Assembly: GCA_937921525.1 (NCBI GenBank)
Contig: CAKZUM010000048.1
Coordinates: 1 to 8,977 of the forward strand
Direction of reading: 5' to 3'
DNA: 8,977 nt
Source of the DNA: an uncultured Saprospiraceae bacterium
GTDB taxonomy: Bacteria; Bacteroidota; Bacteroidia; Chitinophagales; Saprospiraceae
The first letter of the stretch is position 1. Each line of letters opens with the position of its first letter. Shown here piece by piece: positions 7,075-8,977 of this stretch. The notes under the pieces were generated by a model, which searched no databases, was not told where the DNA came from, and worked only from the letters and a program-made list of their open reading frames with translations. A program made the position numbers and the translations under genes.

Positions 7075-7166
7075 GGACACAGTGCGCACAAAAGAGACAC
7101 AGAGTACCACAGAGAAAAAACGTTATACTCCGTGTGCTCTGTGTCTTCTCTGCGAACTCTGTGTCC
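7075..7166. repeat. Imperfect inverted repeat between the two dehydrogenase subunit genes
   Basis: About 92 nt of CACAGAG-rich sequence that folds on itself. GGACACAG (7075-7082) pairs with CTGTGTCC (7159-7166), AGACACAGAG (7095-7104) pairs perfectly with 7137-7146, and CACAGAG (7108-7114) pairs with 7128-7134 with one mismatch, leaving an A-rich apical loop. It fills nearly all the 109-nt spacer between the GMC gene and its small subunit. The composition differs sharply from the surroundings. I recall similar 'accacagagacacagag' intergenic repeats scattered through Bacteroidota and other genomes, so it is probably one copy of a dispersed non-coding repeat. In the transcript it would form a long stem that could stabilise or attenuate the operon mRNA. 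Confidence 0.85.
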
Positions 7167-7180
7167 AAAAAAAATATATC

Positions 7181-7819
7181 ATGAAAAGAAGAAACGCACT
7201 TAAAAATATTGGACTTTCGTTGGGAGCTATTACGATGTCTGCCTCCGTTGTCAGTCTGCTACAAAGTTGCCAAAATAAAGCAACGGTAACTTGGTCGCCA
7301 AAATTTTTCTCTTCTGCTGAGGCAGAAATTGTCACAAAGACTTTAGAAGCAATTCTACCCACTACACCTGACATGCCAGGTGCAACAGATTTAAATTTAG
7401 CGCAGTTTGTTGATGGTTATTTGAATGTCGTTTCGCCCAAAGAAGAAAAGGAAGGATTTAAAGCAGGGATCGAACAGTATTTAGCAACTACACTTAAAAC
7501 AACAGGAAAAAATGACCCAACAGCTTTAAGTATGGAAGATATTGAAGGGCGATTGGCTTATTATTTAAAAGCAGATGGGGAACAACAAAAGGCTTGGAAT
7601 AAAGAAGTTTCGGCTGCCAAAAAAGCAAATGGCAAAGTGCCTTCTGCTGATGCCGTCAATTTTAGTGTGCTAAAATCTTTACGGAGTAAAGGCATTGCTG
7701 CTTTTAAAATGAATGAATTTATAGGAGAAGAGGTGATGGCTTATGCGCCACTTCCTGTAGAACAGAAGGGCTGTGTGGATTTGCAGGCGACTACTCAGGG
7801 TAAGGCTTGGTCTTTGTAG
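7181..7819 (+). CDS. Gluconate 2-dehydrogenase subunit 3-family protein (small subunit of the GMC dehydrogenase), Tat lipoprotein
   Basis: This 212-residue protein starts with a KRRNALKNIG twin-arginine motif, a hydrophobic segment (about 10-27) and LLQSC, a lipobox with Cys30 as the likely lipidated residue. It should be exported folded through Tat and tethered to a membrane. The mature part matches the gluconate 2-dehydrogenase subunit 3 family: FFSSAEAEIVTKTLEAILP (42-60), PGATDLNLAQFVDGYLNVV (66-84), EEKEGFKAGIEQYL (88-101), the MNEFIGEEVMAYAPLP segment (177-192), and the closing KGCVDLQATTQGKAW. In related enzymes the small subunit is needed for export and maturation of the catalytic GMC subunit, the gene just upstream. 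A longer frame from GTG 7082 exists, but its extra 33 residues are only the repeat read as codons, so ATG 7181 is the start. A third, cytochrome c subunit is not in the window. Confidence 0.9.
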   Translation: MKRRNALKNIGLSLGAITMSASVVSLLQSCQNKATVTWSPKFFSSAEAEIVTKTLEAILPTTPDMPGATDLNLAQFVDGYLNVVSPKEEKEGFKAGIEQYLATTLKTTGKNDPTALSMEDIEGRLAYYLKADGEQQKAWNKEVSAAKKANGKVPSADAVNFSVLKSLRSKGIAAFKMNEFIGEEVMAYAPLPVEQKGCVDLQATTQGKAWSL

Positions 7820-7889
7820 CAATTTACTCCTACCAAAAAGTTGAGTTCCATACCTAATAGTACAGGACAGTCAGGATTTTAAAAATGTA

Positions 7890-7897
7890 TAAGTTTG
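7890..7897 (+). promoter_or_regulatory. Possible -7 promoter element of the sulfatase gene
   Basis: TAAGTTTG matches the Bacteroidota TAnnTTTG consensus and lies 46 nt before the sulfatase ATG at 7943, giving a leader of about 40 nt. The expected -33 TTTG is not seen about 20 nt upstream (GGACA there), so the site is only half supported. If real, the sulfatase has its own promoter rather than depending on read-through from the dehydrogenase genes, which end 123 nt upstream without an obvious terminator. Confidence 0.35.
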
Positions 7898-7942
7898 CCT
7901 TACTGCATAAAATAGCATAAGCACTTAATTTAATCGCTGTCT

Positions 7943-8977
7943 ATGAATAAATATATCTTATTTTTCTATTTTTTTACTATGTGGGGGGTAATCTTAACCG
8001 CTCAATCTACTGAACAACCCAACATCATCTTCATTCTCACCGATGACCAGCGATTTGATGCCATTGGATATGTAGGCAACGAATTGGCACACACGCCTGA
8101 AATGGACAAGCTCGCCAAGGGCGGTACTTTTTTTAAAAATGCGATGGTCACAACGCCGATTTGTGCTGCTAGTAGAGCTAGTTTATTGACAGGTTTATAT
8201 GAGCGTACCCACCGTTTTAATTTTCAAACAGGAAATATTCGAGACGAGTATATGTCCAATGCCTATCCAAAATTACTAAAAGAAGCGGGTTATCAAACCG
8301 CATTTTATGGAAAATACGGCGTTCGTTATGATGAAGAAAAACTGGCTTTTTCTGATTATGAGACCTATGATAGAAAAACTTCTTTCAAAGATAGGCGAGG
8401 CTATTATTATAAAACAATTGGACAAGATACAGTACACTTAACTCGTTACACAGGACACAAAGCCTTAAATTTTTTGGATAAAAAAGGACAAGATAATCCT
8501 TTTTGTTTGATGCTTAACTTCAGTGCTCCCCATGCACACGACCAAGCAGAAGAACAATATTTTTGGCAATCCGAAAATGATAAAATACTAGCGGATAAAA
8601 CTATTTCTAAAGCAGCTAAAAGCGATGATAAATATTTTGACCAATTGCCCGAATCAGTCAGAGAAGGGTTTAATCGAACTCGTTGGTATTGGAGATATGA
8701 TACCCCTGAAAAGTATCAACATAGTGTCAAAGGCTACTACCGAATGATAGCAGGGATTGATAAAGAAATTGGCAAGATTAGAGCAAAATTAAAAGAAAAG
8801 GGTTTAGACAAAAATACCGTCATTATCTTAATGGGAGACAATGGATACTTTCTAGGAGAAAGACAACTAGCAGGGAAATGGTTGATGTACGATAATTCGG
8901 TGCGAGTGCCTTTATTGGTCTATGACCCTCGATTAAAAAAGCAAAAGGATAGTGATGCAATGGTTTTAAATGTGGAT
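7943..8977 (+). CDS. Secreted S1-family sulfatase (N-terminal 345 codons; 3' end outside window)
   Basis: The frame stays open to the window end. Residues 1-20 form a signal peptide ending LTA before QST, so the enzyme is exported. The alkaline-phosphatase/sulfatase fold starts with NIIFILTDDQR, where Asp34 and Asp35 are metal ligands. The maturation site is C74-A-A-S-R78 followed by ASLLTG; Cys74 should be converted to formylglycine. The motif has Ala where most sulfatases have Pro; C-x-A-x-R is an accepted variant, especially for radical-SAM maturases. Further along are the SAPHAHD segment (His197), GYYRMIAGIDKEIGKI, and MGDNGYFLGE with metal ligands Asp299-Asn300, then Lys312 in GKW for sulfate binding. 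Such enzymes remove sulfate esters from glycans or glycosaminoglycans; the S1 subfamily cannot be fixed from this part. It sits 123 nt after the dehydrogenase small subunit on the same strand, suggesting a shared role in processing sulfated carbohydrates. Confidence 0.92.
   Translation, partial: MNKYILFFYFFTMWGVILTAQSTEQPNIIFILTDDQRFDAIGYVGNELAHTPEMDKLAKGGTFFKNAMVTTPICAASRASLLTGLYERTHRFNFQTGNIRDEYMSNAYPKLLKEAGYQTAFYGKYGVRYDEEKLAFSDYETYDRKTSFKDRRGYYYKTIGQDTVHLTRYTGHKALNFLDKKGQDNPFCLMLNFSAPHAHDQAEEQYFWQSENDKILADKTISKAAKSDDKYFDQLPESVREGFNRTRWYWRYDTPEKYQHSVKGYYRMIAGIDKEIGKIRAKLKEKGLDKNTVIILMGDNGYFLGERQLAGKWLMYDNSVRVPLLVYDPRLKKQKDSDAMVLNVD

Noticed and set aside
7862..7870. ACAGGACAG shared with 5297-5305 as a possible intergenic direct repeat
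   Set aside because: Nine bases shared twice in a 9-kb window is expected by chance, and the flanks do not match.

Overview
The window is AT-rich and looks like a Bacteroidota chromosome (inferred). The evidence is a TAnnTTTG-type -7 element with a TTTG box in the divergent promoter region, start codons mostly without a Shine-Dalgarno sequence, a LytS/LytTR two-component pair, and a carbohydrate-oxidation and sulfatase gene set typical of polysaccharide degraders in that phylum. No finer taxonomic placement can be supported.

Layout: (1) Positions 1-628 hold broken remains of carbohydrate-related genes. First comes the tail of a secreted-type protein with a GH115-C-like carbohydrate-binding domain. 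It is followed, in another frame, by the last ~100-115 residues of a Gfo/Idh/MocA sugar dehydrogenase whose N-terminal three quarters are absent. (2) Positions 695-3019, minus strand, hold a membrane-anchored CocE/NonD-type serine hydrolase followed by a small four-helix membrane protein. (3) Positions 3257-5094, plus strand, divergent from the hydrolase, hold a LytS-like histidine kinase and a LytTR response regulator that overlap by 13 nt. The 237-nt divergent spacer carries a good minus-strand promoter and a short dyad. (4) Positions 5374-7819, plus strand, hold a GMC-family FAD dehydrogenase with a C-x5-C-x3-C cysteine cluster, then its gluconate-2-dehydrogenase-subunit-3-type partner, which has a Tat/lipoprotein signal. 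A ~92-nt imperfect inverted repeat separates the two genes. (5) From 7943 to the window end is the first 345 codons of a secreted S1-type sulfatase with a C-x-A-x-R maturation motif.

How they may work together (inference): the GMC catalytic subunit and its Tat-exported small subunit probably form an exported, membrane-tethered sugar or glycoside dehydrogenase that passes electrons to a cytochrome not encoded here. The sulfatase and the carbohydrate-related remnants suggest a locus for breakdown of sulfated or modified glycans. The LytS/LytTR pair is a plausible regulator of the divergent hydrolase/membrane-protein unit, but nothing in the sequence proves it. I see no CRISPR array, transposase, tRNA or rRNA gene.
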